From positions 930,001 to 994,000 of the forward strand of contig NZ_CP096270.1 in NCBI RefSeq assembly GCF_023204835.1: a stretch of 64,000 nucleotides of DNA, read 5' to 3'. Shown here in pieces: positions 8,781 through 17,062 of the stretch; the first letter of the stretch is position 1; every line of letters begins with the position of its first letter. The notes beneath the pieces were generated by a model. The model was not told the origin of the DNA. It did no database searches and saw only the letters and a program-made list of their open reading frames with translations. Made by a program: the position numbers and the translations under genes. This stretch comes from Salinarchaeum laminariae. Its GTDB lineage: Archaea; Halobacteriota; Halobacteria; Halobacteriales; Salinarchaeaceae.

Positions 8781-9475
8781 GCTGTGAGATACCTCCGAAT
8801 GCGATCGTCTTCGAGAGAGGCTGCCGCAGAGTCGCCCTCCGCGACGACCTCACCGTGGTCGATGACGTAGAACCGGTCGGTCAGCTCCAGCGCCATCGGC
8901 ACGTTCTGTTCGACCAGCACGAGCGTCATGTCGTCGGGGAGCGCCTCCAGGGCCTCCACGACCTCTTCGACGATCAGCGGCGCGAGCCCCTCGCTGGGCT
9001 CGTCGACCAGCAGGACGTCGTTGTCGCCGACGAGCGCACGTGCGATGGCGAGCATCTGCTGTTGCCCGCCGCTGAGGCTTCCGGCCTCCTGTCCACGCAG
9101 CCCTTCGAGGTCGGGAAACCGATCGAAGGCGAGCTGCATGCGCTCTGCGGGATCCGCGTCCGGTGGGATCGCCGCCCGGACGTTCTCCGCGACGGTGAGG
9201 TGGGAGAACATGCGGCGCTCTTCGGGTACCCACCCGACGCCGCGCTGGGCGACCTCGTGCGTTGCCATGCCCGTGACGTCCTCGTCGTGGATACGCACGG
9301 TCCCCTCCCGCGGCGGCGTGAGCTGGAGGACCGAGCGCAACGTCGTCGTCTTGCCGACGCCGTTCCGTCCGAGCAACGCGACGTTCTCGCCCGCCTCGAC
9401 GGTGAGCGAGAGCCCCTGCAAAACGTGGCTCTGCCCGTAGTACGTGTGGACGTCGTCGATCTCGATCGCACTCAC
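8777..9475 (-). CDS. livF: LIV-type ABC transporter ATPase (LivF-like)
   Basis: A 232-residue ABC ATPase: Walker A GRNGVGKTT at about 35-43, Q-loop with QRGVGWVPEERRMFSHLTVAEN, signature LSGGQQQMLAIARAL, Walker B VLLVDEPSEGLAP and switch His region LVEQN. The SEGLAP Walker-B extension is typical of LivF. The start is GTG, sharing bases with the TGA of livG (GTGA), and its stop overlaps the livH start. It acts with LivG as a heterodimer on the cytoplasmic face of the permeases. Confidence 0.94.
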   Translation of the reverse strand: MSAIEIDDVHTYYGQSHVLQGLSLTVEAGENVALLGRNGVGKTTTLRSVLQLTPPREGTVRIHDEDVTGMATHEVAQRGVGWVPEERRMFSHLTVAENVRAAIPPDADPAERMQLAFDRFPDLEGLRGQEAGSLSGGQQQMLAIARALVGDNDVLLVDEPSEGLAPLIVEEVVEALEALPDDMTLVLVEQNVPMALELTDRFYVIDHGEVVAEGDSAAASLEDDRIRRYLTA

Positions 9476-10440
9476 GCTGTGTCCACCCCGTCGTCCGCGG
9501 TTTCCGACCTGTCGTCCGCTCCGCCGGTCCCACCGCCCGATTCGTCTTCCTCGTCACCGTAGCCACCGAGGTAGGCCCGCTGGACGGCCGGATCCGCGCG
9601 CACCGCTTCCGGCTCGTCGTCGGCGATCAGCGAGCCCTGGTGGAGCACCGCGATCCGGTCGCTGACGTCCATCACGACGTCCATGTTGTGTTCGACGATC
9701 AGGATGGCGTGGTCGGCGGCGACGTCGTCGATCAGCGAGACGATGCGATCGACGCCGTCGCGGGAGACGCCCGCCGTCGGCTCGTCCATCAGGAGGACGT
9801 CGGGATCGCCGGCCAGCGCGATAGCGACTTCGAGGTGGCGCTTCTGCCCGTGGCTCAGCGTGTCGGCGACGAGATCGGCCTTGTCGTCGAGGCCGACCCG
9901 CTCGAGGATCTGCCAGGCCTCCGCCTCGTACTCGCCGAACGCGCCGGCGTTCCGCCAGAGCCGCCAGCTATCCGTGCCGTGGGCCTGTGCGGCGATCCGG
10001 ACGTTCTCGAGCACCGTCGACGCCGGGAAGATATTCGTAATTTGGTAGGAGCGGTGGATTCCGAGCCGCGCCGTTTCGTCCGGCGAGGCGTCGGTAATGT
10101 CCTGCCAGTCGTCCGCGGCTGCGCCGCTACCCGGACGTCCGCCGCTCCCGCCTTCAGCGACCGCACCGCCGTCGGGCATCGCTTCGCCGTCGGCGCGCTG
10201 GGCGGTGGTGTTCCTGGCCCCGCCGTCCGCGGCCGCCCTGCTACCGCCGGACCGGTACTCGACGGTACCACCCGAGGGCACGAGCGTCCCCGTCAGCAGG
10301 TTGAAAAACGTCGTCTTGCCGGCGCCGTTCGGGCCGATCAGCGAGACGCATTCCCCGGCACCGAGCCCGAAATCGACCGAATCGACCGCGGTGAGCCCGC
10401 CGAATCGCTTGGTCAGGCCACGCGTTCGGAGCAACGTCAT
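9472..10440 (-). CDS. livG: LIV-type ABC transporter ATPase (LivG-like) with low-complexity insertion
   Basis: A 322-residue ABC ATPase, about 60 residues longer than usual LivG. Walker A GPNGAGKTTF lies at about 36-45, signature LSHGQKRHLEVAIAL, Walker B VLLMDEPTAGV, switch VEHNMDVVM. Between Walker A and the Q-loop, about residues 62-115, is a Gly/Ala/Asp-rich low-complexity stretch that replaces the short beta turn of the family. A 30-residue acidic Gly-rich tail ends the protein. The insertion should form a disordered surface loop. The gene abuts livK (shared base at 10440) and overlaps livF. Confidence 0.92.
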   Translation of the reverse strand: MTLLRTRGLTKRFGGLTAVDSVDFGLGAGECVSLIGPNGAGKTTFFNLLTGTLVPSGGTVEYRSGGSRAAADGGARNTTAQRADGEAMPDGGAVAEGGSGGRPGSGAAADDWQDITDASPDETARLGIHRSYQITNIFPASTVLENVRIAAQAHGTDSWRLWRNAGAFGEYEAEAWQILERVGLDDKADLVADTLSHGQKRHLEVAIALAGDPDVLLMDEPTAGVSRDGVDRIVSLIDDVAADHAILIVEHNMDVVMDVSDRIAVLHQGSLIADDEPEAVRADPAVQRAYLGGYGDEEDESGGGTGGADDRSETADDGVDTA

Positions 10441-11807
10441 TACAGGCTGCAGTCCATGTCCTCGCTATCCGCCGGGAGCGTGACCTGGTCGGCGCCCACC
10501 GTCTCGATGGGTTCGCCGGGCATGATCGAGGCGTCCCAGTTGTCCTTCCACTCGTCGGACGTCGGCACCGGGTACGCGACGGTCATGGCCGAACGCGCCT
10601 GGTTGTTGTACTCCTGGTAGGTGTAGCCGTCCTCGCCCTTCGGCGTGTCGGCGACGGTCATGCCACGCATCGATGCGGCGATGTCGGCACCCGCTGTGGA
10701 GCCGGCGTCGACCACGGCCTGGTGGATCGAGGAGGCAGCGGTGAACGTCCCGGAGGTGAACAGGTCCGGGAGTGTGCCGTAGACGCTGGAATAGTTCTCG
10801 ACGAACCAGTCGTTGATCGAGTTGTCGTACTGGTTCCAGTGGTAGCGCGTGGTGAACGGCCCGAGGAGGGCGTCCTCCATCTTCTCGGCGGTCAGCGGCG
10901 TCCCGAGAACGTTCGCGGCGACCCCGCCGACCGCGTTGGCGGTGATCCGGGTCGCGAAGCCACCGAACATCCGGAGGCCCCAGTCGCCGGCGAGCCCGGT
11001 CGAGAGGAACGCCGGAAGCGTCTGGACGGTGAACCCGCCGATGACCGCGTCGGCGTTGGCGTCGACCGCGCTCTGGAAGTGGCCCTCGAACTCGGAGTAC
11101 CCCTGGGGCACGAAGTCGGTGCCAACGACCTCGACGCCATTTGCCTCCAGCACGGATTTGTAGTTCGCCGCGACCGCCTGGCCGAAGCTGTAGTCCGCGG
11201 CCATGATGTAGACGCGCTCGACGTCGGTGTTCTGGGCGACGTACCGACCACCGCTCCGGGCGTCCATCGCCGTGTTCTCGCTGGCCCGGAAGATGTTCTC
11301 ACCGCAGAACTCGCTACTGGACGTGACGTCCGCGGCGGCCGCGGGACCGACGACGAACGGCGTCTCGGCGGGTTTCGCGACGTTCTCGATGACCCGCCGC
11401 GCCGAGCCGGAGTTGGCCGTCCCGAACAGCAGGTCGACCTCGTCGTCCTCGACGAGCGACGTCGCCACGGACTGGGCCTGGTCCGGGACGAACTGGCTGT
11501 CCTCGACGATGAGTTCGTAGGTCGTCTCGTCGACCTCGATCGTCGTCGTCCCCGCCGCCGTCACGTTCGGCGGCGCCTCGTCGGCTTTGTAGCCGAGCCC
11601 GGAGAGGAACCCCCAGAGGCTCTGGAGGCCGTAGTACTTCACCCCGCCGCTGACCGGCTGCATCACGCCGATCGTGACCGTCCCCGAGACGGTGCCACCC
11701 CCACCGTCGCTGTCGCCGGCGATACAGCCCGCGAGCCCGAAGCTCGCAGCCGTCGCCGCGCCACCCGTCGCCTTGAGTACGTCACGCCGCGTGTGATCTG
11801 ATGCCAT
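10440..11807 (-). CDS. livK: LIV-type ABC transporter substrate-binding lipoprotein
   Basis: A 455-residue extracellular binding protein, first gene of the transporter operon. The N-terminus has a Tat motif (TRRDVLKA) followed by a hydrophobic stretch and lipobox LAGC near residue 28, so it should be exported folded and lipid-anchored. The mature part is a type I periplasmic binding fold: TIGVMQPVSGG at the first strand, then a receptor-family ligand-binding layout (Peripla_BP_6). The ligand is unknown; neighbours suggest a short hydroxyacid, ketone body or amino acid. Two inverted repeats, at 11809-11823 and 11848-11863, lie directly upstream. Confidence 0.92.
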   Translation of the reverse strand: MASDHTRRDVLKATGGAATAASFGLAGCIAGDSDGGGGTVSGTVTIGVMQPVSGGVKYYGLQSLWGFLSGLGYKADEAPPNVTAAGTTTIEVDETTYELIVEDSQFVPDQAQSVATSLVEDDEVDLLFGTANSGSARRVIENVAKPAETPFVVGPAAAADVTSSSEFCGENIFRASENTAMDARSGGRYVAQNTDVERVYIMAADYSFGQAVAANYKSVLEANGVEVVGTDFVPQGYSEFEGHFQSAVDANADAVIGGFTVQTLPAFLSTGLAGDWGLRMFGGFATRITANAVGGVAANVLGTPLTAEKMEDALLGPFTTRYHWNQYDNSINDWFVENYSSVYGTLPDLFTSGTFTAASSIHQAVVDAGSTAGADIAASMRGMTVADTPKGEDGYTYQEYNNQARSAMTVAYPVPTSDEWKDNWDASIMPGEPIETVGADQVTLPADSEDMDCSL

Positions 11808-11808
11808 G

Positions 11809-11823
11809 CTAGTAGTATACTAG
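11809..11823. promoter_or_regulatory. Palindrome abutting the livK start codon
   Basis: CTAGTA-GTA-TACTAG, a perfect 6-3-6 inverted repeat one base upstream of the livK ATG (start at 11807, minus strand). In a leaderless transcript it would cover the transcription start, so a bound repressor there would block initiation. It could also fold as a hairpin only if the mRNA has a leader. Confidence 0.5.
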
Positions 11824-11847
11824 GCATCCTAGGTGCAAGACGTGGCA

Positions 11848-11863
11848 GGTTGATATCTCAACC
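11848..11863 (-). promoter_or_regulatory. Candidate operator GTTG-N6-CAAC, livK promoter
   Basis: On the minus strand GGTTGAGATATCAACC, a 6-4-6 inverted repeat 41-56 bp upstream of the livK start codon. The same half-sites recur at 12876-12891 (SDR gene) and 16939-16954 (hydrolase/ligase operon) at equal distances. The right half contains AT(A/G)(T/C)CAAC in all three, so it may overlap a TATA/BRE region. Confidence 0.6.
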
Positions 11864-11984
11864 TTGGCCCCGTTTCGCCGCAGTTTCTTCGACTACGCCG
11901 GTGTGACCGTTCGCCCGTCGGCCGCGCTCTGCCAGGTGGATCCTTCGCCCTCGTCCCCCGACCGCTCTCGCTCCCACACGCGAC

Positions 11985-12839
11985 TCACTCGTAGGTCGTG
12001 GTCATGCCGCCGTCGAACAGCAGATCGCCGCCGTTGAGGTGCGTCGCGAAGTGCGAAAAGCCCAGAACGAACAGGTTCGCGACCTCCACCGGCGTCATCA
12101 TCTCTTTCGTGCGCGCCTGCCCGAGCATGACGTCCTCGATCACCTCGTCGACAGAAATTCCCCGGCGCTCGGCGGTGTCCTCGAGCTGGTCCGTCACGAG
12201 TGGCGTCGCCACGTAACCGGTGCTCACCGAGAAGGATCGGAGGTCGCCGTCGCCCTCCGCGGCGATCGACTGGGTCAGCCCGCGGATGCCGAACTTGACG
12301 ACGTTGTACGCGACCTTGTCCGCCGTGACGTAGTGGCCGTGGACGGAGGCCATGTTGCCGACGCAGCCGTCGTTGGCCTCGAGATCGTCCCAGAGCTCCC
12401 GGGTCAGGAGCACCGGCGCCCGGAGCATCACGGCCTGGATCCGGTCGTAGGCCGGCGTCGGGAACTCGCCGATCGGCGCGACGTGCTGGAGCCCGGCGAC
12501 GTTCGCGAGAAAGGTGACGTCGCCGAGGTCGCGCGCCGCGTCGGCGATCGAACGGAGATCTGACTCCTCCCGGAGATCCGCCACGAACGGTTCGATCGCG
12601 TCGGCAAGCTCCGTTCCGCCGACGTCCTCTGCGCGCTCGACAGTCTCGGCGAGCCCGTCCTCGTCGACGTCCGTCGCGAGCACGGAGAGTCCGTTCACCG
12701 CGGCCGCGAGCGCGGTTGCGCGCCCGATGCCCGAGGCCGCGCCGGTCACGACCGCGACCCGGTCGCGAGTGAACCGCTCGTCGTCGATCGTGTGGACGTC
12801 CTCGCGAGCGAGTTCCGGCGGCGCGACCTCGGTGCTCAT
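11985..12839 (-). CDS. Short-chain dehydrogenase, 3-hydroxybutyrate dehydrogenase-like
   Basis: A 284-residue SDR. Cofactor motif TGAASGIGRA starts at about residue 32; catalytic Ser is in NMASVHG and Tyr/Lys in AYNVVKFG. The segment NVAGLQHVAPIGEFP and the late MLGQARTKEMMTPVEVANL closely follow 3-hydroxybutyrate dehydrogenases, which convert (R)-3-hydroxybutyrate to acetoacetate with NAD. A 25-residue N-terminal extension precedes the Rossmann fold. It lies 177 bp upstream of the transporter operon on the same strand, and both promoters carry the same inverted repeat. The substrate could also be another short 3-hydroxyacid; the match is by motif only. Confidence 0.82.
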   Translation of the reverse strand: MSTEVAPPELAREDVHTIDDERFTRDRVAVVTGAASGIGRATALAAAVNGLSVLATDVDEDGLAETVERAEDVGGTELADAIEPFVADLREESDLRSIADAARDLGDVTFLANVAGLQHVAPIGEFPTPAYDRIQAVMLRAPVLLTRELWDDLEANDGCVGNMASVHGHYVTADKVAYNVVKFGIRGLTQSIAAEGDGDLRSFSVSTGYVATPLVTDQLEDTAERRGISVDEVIEDVMLGQARTKEMMTPVEVANLFVLGFSHFATHLNGGDLLFDGGMTTTYE

Positions 12840-12874
12840 ACTGGACTAGAGGGTCGCGTCGACCGTCACAGGGC

Positions 12875-12892
12875 GGGTTGACATGCGAACCC
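12875..12892 (-). promoter_or_regulatory. Candidate operator GTTC/G-N6-CAAC, SDR promoter
   Basis: Minus strand GGGTTCGCATGTCAACCC, an inverted repeat with one mismatch in the half-sites, 36-53 bp upstream of the SDR start codon. It matches the livK and hydrolase sites in sequence (GTTSNNATRYCAAC) and in distance. Confidence 0.55.
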
Positions 12893-12976
12893 GGCGTCCG
12901 AATCGACTGCTGTTCGTCGCGAATCCACCGTGAGAACTGCCGCCCGAACCACTCCGCGTCGCGGCGAGCCGCGACG

Positions 12977-13702
12977 CTACCGCGCCCGCCCGGACGGCCC
13001 CGTATCGAGCGATTCGAGCGCGTTCACGACCCGTCGGAGCACCTTCCGCTCGCCGCGCCGGAGGTTCTTCGAGACCGCGGTGTCGGACACCTCGAACTCG
13101 TCGGCGAGCGTCTGGAGCGTCGCGTCCCTGGGCTGTTCGAAGTAGCCCGCATCCGCCGCGACGGAGAGGGTCGCCCGCTCGGTTTCGGAGAGGTCCCGAC
13201 AGCCTTCGAGGAGCTCCGCGGCGGCGTTGGCGTTGTCCAGCAGATCGAAACAGTCGTCGAGTGCGAGGACGTCGCGGGACTCGACGGTGAACTCGTTGTT
13301 CCGTTCGAGCTCGGAGAGCGCGTCGCTGGCGATCCGTTCGTCGTCGAACCCCACCTCCCAGGTCTCCGAGCCATCGGCGATTCGAAACGGCCCGGTGATG
13401 TAGCCGTCGTTTGCGCGGATGACCCCCATCGCGTCGGTCTCCTCTATCACCGTCCGGATGAACGCCGTGTCGTCGCGCTTGCGGAACAGATCGCACTGGG
13501 TCATCCCGTCGTGGTTCTGCAGTGCGTCGAGCCCCGTCTCCAGCGTCGATCGGGAGCTACCCTCCACCACGAGCCGCGTCTCGAGCTCCCGGGCCGTCTC
13601 GTCGAACTCCCAGTGGACGGCCGCGAAGGAGACCTCGTGATCGTCCGTGGTGGCGATGAACGGGCAGTCGTACTGCTCCATGTCCATCGTGAGGTCGATC
13701 AT
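12977..13702 (-). CDS. HTH_10 (Bat-type) transcriptional regulator
   Basis: A 241-residue regulator. The C-terminus holds the haloarchaeal HTH_10 domain: LSETERATLSVAADAGYFEQPRD followed by TLQTLADEFEVSDTAVSKNLRRGERKVL. The N-terminal 170 residues form a family-specific sensor part with FDYETTAREL-like strand patterns seen in Bat-related regulators (a bacterio-opsin activator HTH architecture without PAS/GAF). It is in the middle of the transporter, SDR and ligase genes on the same strand, 137 bp upstream of the SDR gene, and is the obvious candidate to read the shared inverted repeats. Whether it activates or represses cannot be seen. Confidence 0.85.
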   Translation of the reverse strand: MIDLTMDMEQYDCPFIATTDDHEVSFAAVHWEFDETARELETRLVVEGSSRSTLETGLDALQNHDGMTQCDLFRKRDDTAFIRTVIEETDAMGVIRANDGYITGPFRIADGSETWEVGFDDERIASDALSELERNNEFTVESRDVLALDDCFDLLDNANAAAELLEGCRDLSETERATLSVAADAGYFEQPRDATLQTLADEFEVSDTAVSKNLRRGERKVLRRVVNALESLDTGPSGRAR

Positions 13703-13710
13703 GATCGATT

Positions 13711-13720
13711 CAAACGTTTG
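13711..13720. promoter_or_regulatory. Palindrome upstream of the HTH_10 regulator gene
   Basis: CAAACGTTTG, a perfect 10-bp palindrome beginning 9 bp before the start codon at 13702. It differs from the GTTG-N6-CAAC sites of the neighbouring promoters. It may be a site for autoregulation; a 10-bp palindrome can also occur by chance. Confidence 0.3.
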
Positions 13721-13809
13721 TGAGCGCTTAACGTTGGCGCACGGAGAGGTCTGGTGGATGGTACTGAGTGGTGTTGAATGGTGAGTAGGTTTGGCGGTGC
13801 GAGTCGGCC

Positions 13810-14264
13810 CGAAAGCCCCAGGACGCTCCAGTCGCGCGGCTCGCTGCGCGCTTCACTCCCTTCAGTCGCTGCAGTGCTTGCGTCGCCGGGCTTCCCGGAG
13901 CGGCCTGTCCCTTTCGGAGCCCCACCCACCTCACTCCTCCCCAGCCTTCTGCGCTCCTCGCTTCGCTACGGTGCTCGGCCCTCGCGCGCTGGCCGGCATC
14001 GGCCGCTCGCCCGCTCCGGGGCTCGCGACACCGTCGGAGCAAGCTCCGACGAGGTTCGCCTCGCTCCGCTCGGCTCACCCACGCCAGCGCGCGCCGGGGC
14101 ATTCCTGGGAGGTTTCGTGACCTGAGGAAAATTCACAGGGGTGGGGCTCCGGAAGGGGCCGACCGCTCGTCGGTTTAGGCGACGCAAGCACCATAGCGAG
14201 GGAGCGAAGCGACTGAGCGAGGAGCGCAGCGAGCGTAAACCGTCGAGCGGGAGGGGGCTTCCGT
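13810..14264. repeat. Long-inverted-repeat element, copy A
   Basis: About 455 bp filling the gap between the regulator and the acyl-CoA synthetase gene. The left arm begins GAAAGCCCCAGGACGCTC and includes TGCAGTGCTTG and GCCCCACCCACC; the right arm includes GTGGGGCTCCGGAAGGGGCC, GCAAGCACC and ends GGAGGGGGCTTCCG. The right arm is an imperfect reverse complement of the left, so the whole unit can fold back on itself. Four further copies occur in this window (18450, 23739, 27585, 54073). Open frames across it are by-products of GC bias and carry no recognisable domain. Confidence 0.75.
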
Positions 14265-14312
14265 GGACGGTCGTTGAAGCGATGACTCCAGCTTGAGAAT
14301 CGACATATTGGC

Positions 14313-16073
14313 TTACTCCCCGAACTCGTCCACGACGGCTTGCCGGTCGATCTTCGATGGTCCACTCGTCGGCAGTTCGTCGACGAACGCGAGCGCCCGC
14401 GGGATCTCGTAGCGAGCGAGTCGATCGTCCAGAAACGCCGCTAGCTCGTCGAGTTCGAACGGCTCGGCACCGGCGTCCGCCGCCGGCTCCACGACGGCCT
14501 TCCCCACCGTTCCCCAGGTATCGTCGGGGATGCCGATCACCACCACGTCGCCCACGTCGGGCTGATCCGCGATCACGTCCTCGATAGCGGGCGGGTAGAC
14601 GTTCTCGCCGCCGCTGACGAACATGTTCTTCTTCCGCCCCTCGATGTGGACGTAGCCCTCGTCGTCCACGCGAGCGAGATCGCCCGTCGACACCCAGCGC
14701 TCGCCATCGACGTCCTGCGCTCGCTCACCGTCGTCCTCGGCGCCGCCGGTCGCGTCCGCCGCGGCGCCGGACGTCTCCGCAGCCGCCCCGAACGCCGCCT
14801 CGGTCTCCTCGGGGTTGCGCCAGTAGCCCGCGGCGGCGTGCTGGCCGGCGAGCTCCAGCTCCCCAATTTCGCCGTCGGGGAGTGGCTCGCCGAGATCGTC
14901 GACGATCCGGGCGTCGACGTGCATGGCGGGCTTGCCGACGCTCGCGACCCGTTCGCTGACCCGGTCGTCGGGCGCGTCCGCCCAGCCGTCGGGCATCGCG
15001 AAGTTGTTCGGGCCACACTCGGTGAGGCCGTAGCCCTGCGAGAGGTCGACGCCGTCGTCCTCGGCCGTGGGTCCGTCGCGCTCGCGCCACGCGCGGATCA
15101 CGGACTCGCGGCAGGGACCGCCGCCGGACTTGACGAACCGCAGCGAGGAGCAGTCCGTCGTCGCCCACTCCTCGTGATCGGCCATCATCCGGAGCACCGC
15201 GGGAACGGCGACCAGCACCGTCGCACGCTCGGATTCGATCTGGTCGAGGACGCGACCCGGATCGACCTCGCGATCGATCAGGATCGTGCCGCCCATGTGG
15301 AAGAGTGGGATCGAGATCACGTTCCAGCCCCCAGTGTGGAAGGTCGGGAACACCATCGGCGTCACGTCGTCCGGGCGGAGCCCCCAGGACGCGATCGTGT
15401 TAAAGGAGTTCCAGACGATCGAGCCGTGGGTGATAATCGTCTCCTTGGGCGTGCCTGTCGAGCCGCCGGTGTGGAGCAGGAGATGCGGATCGTCGAGCGA
15501 GACGTCGGCGGTCTCGATCGGCGAGGTGTCGTTCGGTAGCGCGTCGCGAAATTTCGTCGCATTCAGTCCGCCGAACGCCGCGTCGGCTGCGCTCGCGGCG
15601 TCCTCGGTCGTATCGACGGGCAACCCCAGTACCGGCGGATCGACCTCTGCGTGTGCCAGCGCGTCGTCGACCCGCTCGGCGAAGGGCGCCTCGACGACGA
15701 GCAGCGCAGGATCGACCAGCTCCAGCAGCTCGGCGAGCTCCCGCGGCGCGAGCCGGTGGGACAGCGGTGCGAGCACGCCGCCGGTCTTGCCCGTCGCGAA
15801 GAACAGGTCGAACACCTCGATCCGGTTGCGCGAGACGACGGCGAAGCGCTCGCCGCCCTCGCTGACACCGGGTTCGGCCGCGTCGCTATCCGTCGATTCG
15901 ATGCCGTATCGCTCCAGAAGCCGCGCGGTTCGATTCGCTCGCGCGTCGAGGTCGGCGTAGCTGTACCGTTCGCCCGTCGTCGCGTCGACGATCGCCTCGC
16001 GATCGGGCGAGAGCGACGCTCTGCGGGCGCTCCAGTCGCCGACCCACTCGTAGGGGCGGGCGTTCCAGTTCAT
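14313..16073 (-). CDS. AMP-forming acyl-CoA synthetase
   Basis: A 586-residue adenylate-forming enzyme that activates a carboxylic acid with ATP and CoA. Motifs in order: LLLHTGGSTGTPKETIITH (phosphate loop), YGLTECGPNN, STGDLARVDDEGYVHIEGRKKNMFVSGGENVYP, and the C-terminal catalytic Lys in GPSKIDRQAV. Between the adenine motif and the STGD motif, about residues 425-455, is a low-complexity Ala/Gly/Asp insertion. Its start overlaps the stop of the alpha/beta hydrolase gene by four bases. The acid is not identifiable; a short- or medium-chain acid fits the surrounding hydroxybutyrate-like genes. Confidence 0.92.
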   Translation of the reverse strand: MNWNARPYEWVGDWSARRASLSPDREAIVDATTGERYSYADLDARANRTARLLERYGIESTDSDAAEPGVSEGGERFAVVSRNRIEVFDLFFATGKTGGVLAPLSHRLAPRELAELLELVDPALLVVEAPFAERVDDALAHAEVDPPVLGLPVDTTEDAASAADAAFGGLNATKFRDALPNDTSPIETADVSLDDPHLLLHTGGSTGTPKETIITHGSIVWNSFNTIASWGLRPDDVTPMVFPTFHTGGWNVISIPLFHMGGTILIDREVDPGRVLDQIESERATVLVAVPAVLRMMADHEEWATTDCSSLRFVKSGGGPCRESVIRAWRERDGPTAEDDGVDLSQGYGLTECGPNNFAMPDGWADAPDDRVSERVASVGKPAMHVDARIVDDLGEPLPDGEIGELELAGQHAAAGYWRNPEETEAAFGAAAETSGAAADATGGAEDDGERAQDVDGERWVSTGDLARVDDEGYVHIEGRKKNMFVSGGENVYPPAIEDVIADQPDVGDVVVIGIPDDTWGTVGKAVVEPAADAGAEPFELDELAAFLDDRLARYEIPRALAFVDELPTSGPSKIDRQAVVDEFGE

Positions 16074-16903
16074 GGCGCCGCGATCGGATGTGCCCGGAGG
16101 TGTGCTCGCGTGCGGTCGGCCACGCGGTCGGGCTGCTCGACGAAGAACAGATGCGGCCCGCCATCGACGATCTCGAGGTCGCTGTCCGGGAGCTTCTCGG
16201 CGAGCATCCGGCCGTTCTCGACGGGCACCACGCGGTCGGCGTCCCCGTGGAGCAACTGGACCGGCAGCTCGATCTCACCGACGCGCTCGCTCACGTCGAA
16301 GGCCTGCACGGCGGCGGCCTGGGCGTTCCGTCCTGCCTCCGTCGCGTCGCCGGCGAGTCGCCAGTCGACGATCGACTCGACGAGATCCGGCTGCTCCTCT
16401 AAGAAGCCATCCGACACCGCTGGGCCCATCCGGTGTTTGATGGTCTCGCGCTCGTCCGCGCCGTCGGGCACCGACATGATCTGCTGGGCGGTATCCTCCG
16501 GCATCGGCACCGACTCCTCGCCGCCGTGGCTGGTACAGAGGAGGGTCAGCGTGGCGGCCCGATCGAAGTCGAGCGCGTACTGCTGGGCGATCATCCCGCC
16601 CATGCTGGCGCCGACGACGTGAACGGCGTCGTATTCGGTGTCGCCCGGCCCCGCGTCCGCGAGAACCGCGTCGACGTCGGCGGCCATCTCCCCGATCGAG
16701 TACGGACCCTCCGGCACGTCCGAGTCGCCGGTGCCGCGATTGTCCGGCAGGATCACCCGATACTCGTCGGTGAGCCGGTCGCGCTGCCAGCGCCACATCC
16801 AGCGGCCGTAGCCCAGTCCCTCGATGAGGACCACCGGCTCGCCGTCGCTTGGCCCGTCGAGCTCGTAGTGGATCTCGACGGATCCATTGCTCGCAGTTGG
16901 CAT
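16070..16903 (-). CDS. Alpha/beta hydrolase
   Basis: A 277-residue alpha/beta-fold hydrolase. The nucleophile elbow is VGASMGGMIAQQYAL (Ser in GxSxG at about residue 98), the oxyanion region LIEGLGYGRWMW follows strand 3, the acid is Asp in LLHGDADRVVP and the base His in DGGPHLFF. No signal peptide, so it acts in the cytoplasm. It is the first gene of a two-gene operon with the acyl-CoA synthetase. This suggests that it releases an acid from an ester, lactone or oligomer that the ligase then activates; 3-oxoadipate-lactonase-like and hydroxybutyrate-oligomer hydrolases share this fold. Confidence 0.87.
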   Translation of the reverse strand: MPTASNGSVEIHYELDGPSDGEPVVLIEGLGYGRWMWRWQRDRLTDEYRVILPDNRGTGDSDVPEGPYSIGEMAADVDAVLADAGPGDTEYDAVHVVGASMGGMIAQQYALDFDRAATLTLLCTSHGGEESVPMPEDTAQQIMSVPDGADERETIKHRMGPAVSDGFLEEQPDLVESIVDWRLAGDATEAGRNAQAAAVQAFDVSERVGEIELPVQLLHGDADRVVPVENGRMLAEKLPDSDLEIVDGGPHLFFVEQPDRVADRTRAHLRAHPIAAP

Positions 16904-16938
16904 AGGTACAGTTGCGCCTCCATCTGGTTGTAAGGGGA

Positions 16939-16954
16939 CGTTGGCATATCAACG
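16939..16954 (-). promoter_or_regulatory. Candidate operator GTTG-N6-CAAC, hydrolase/ligase promoter
   Basis: Minus strand CGTTGATATGCCAACG, a 5-6-5 perfect inverted repeat 36-51 bp upstream of the hydrolase start at 16903. It shares GTTSNNATRYCAAC with the sites at 11848 and 12875. Confidence 0.6.
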
Positions 16955-17062
16955 GGGGCGATCGTTCGGCCGTGAACCGCTCACACGCCTCTCACCGCTA
17001 TCCGAAACCCGTGCGTTCACTAGGCCCCGGGAGAAACCTCGTCGTATCCCACAGGGTTATTC

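Noticed and set aside
13728..14125. Several 100-130-codon frames inside repeat copy A (and similar ones in copies B, C and E)
   Set aside because: They are low-complexity Arg/Pro/Ser translations of palindromic DNA and differ between repeat copies, so no protein is conserved.
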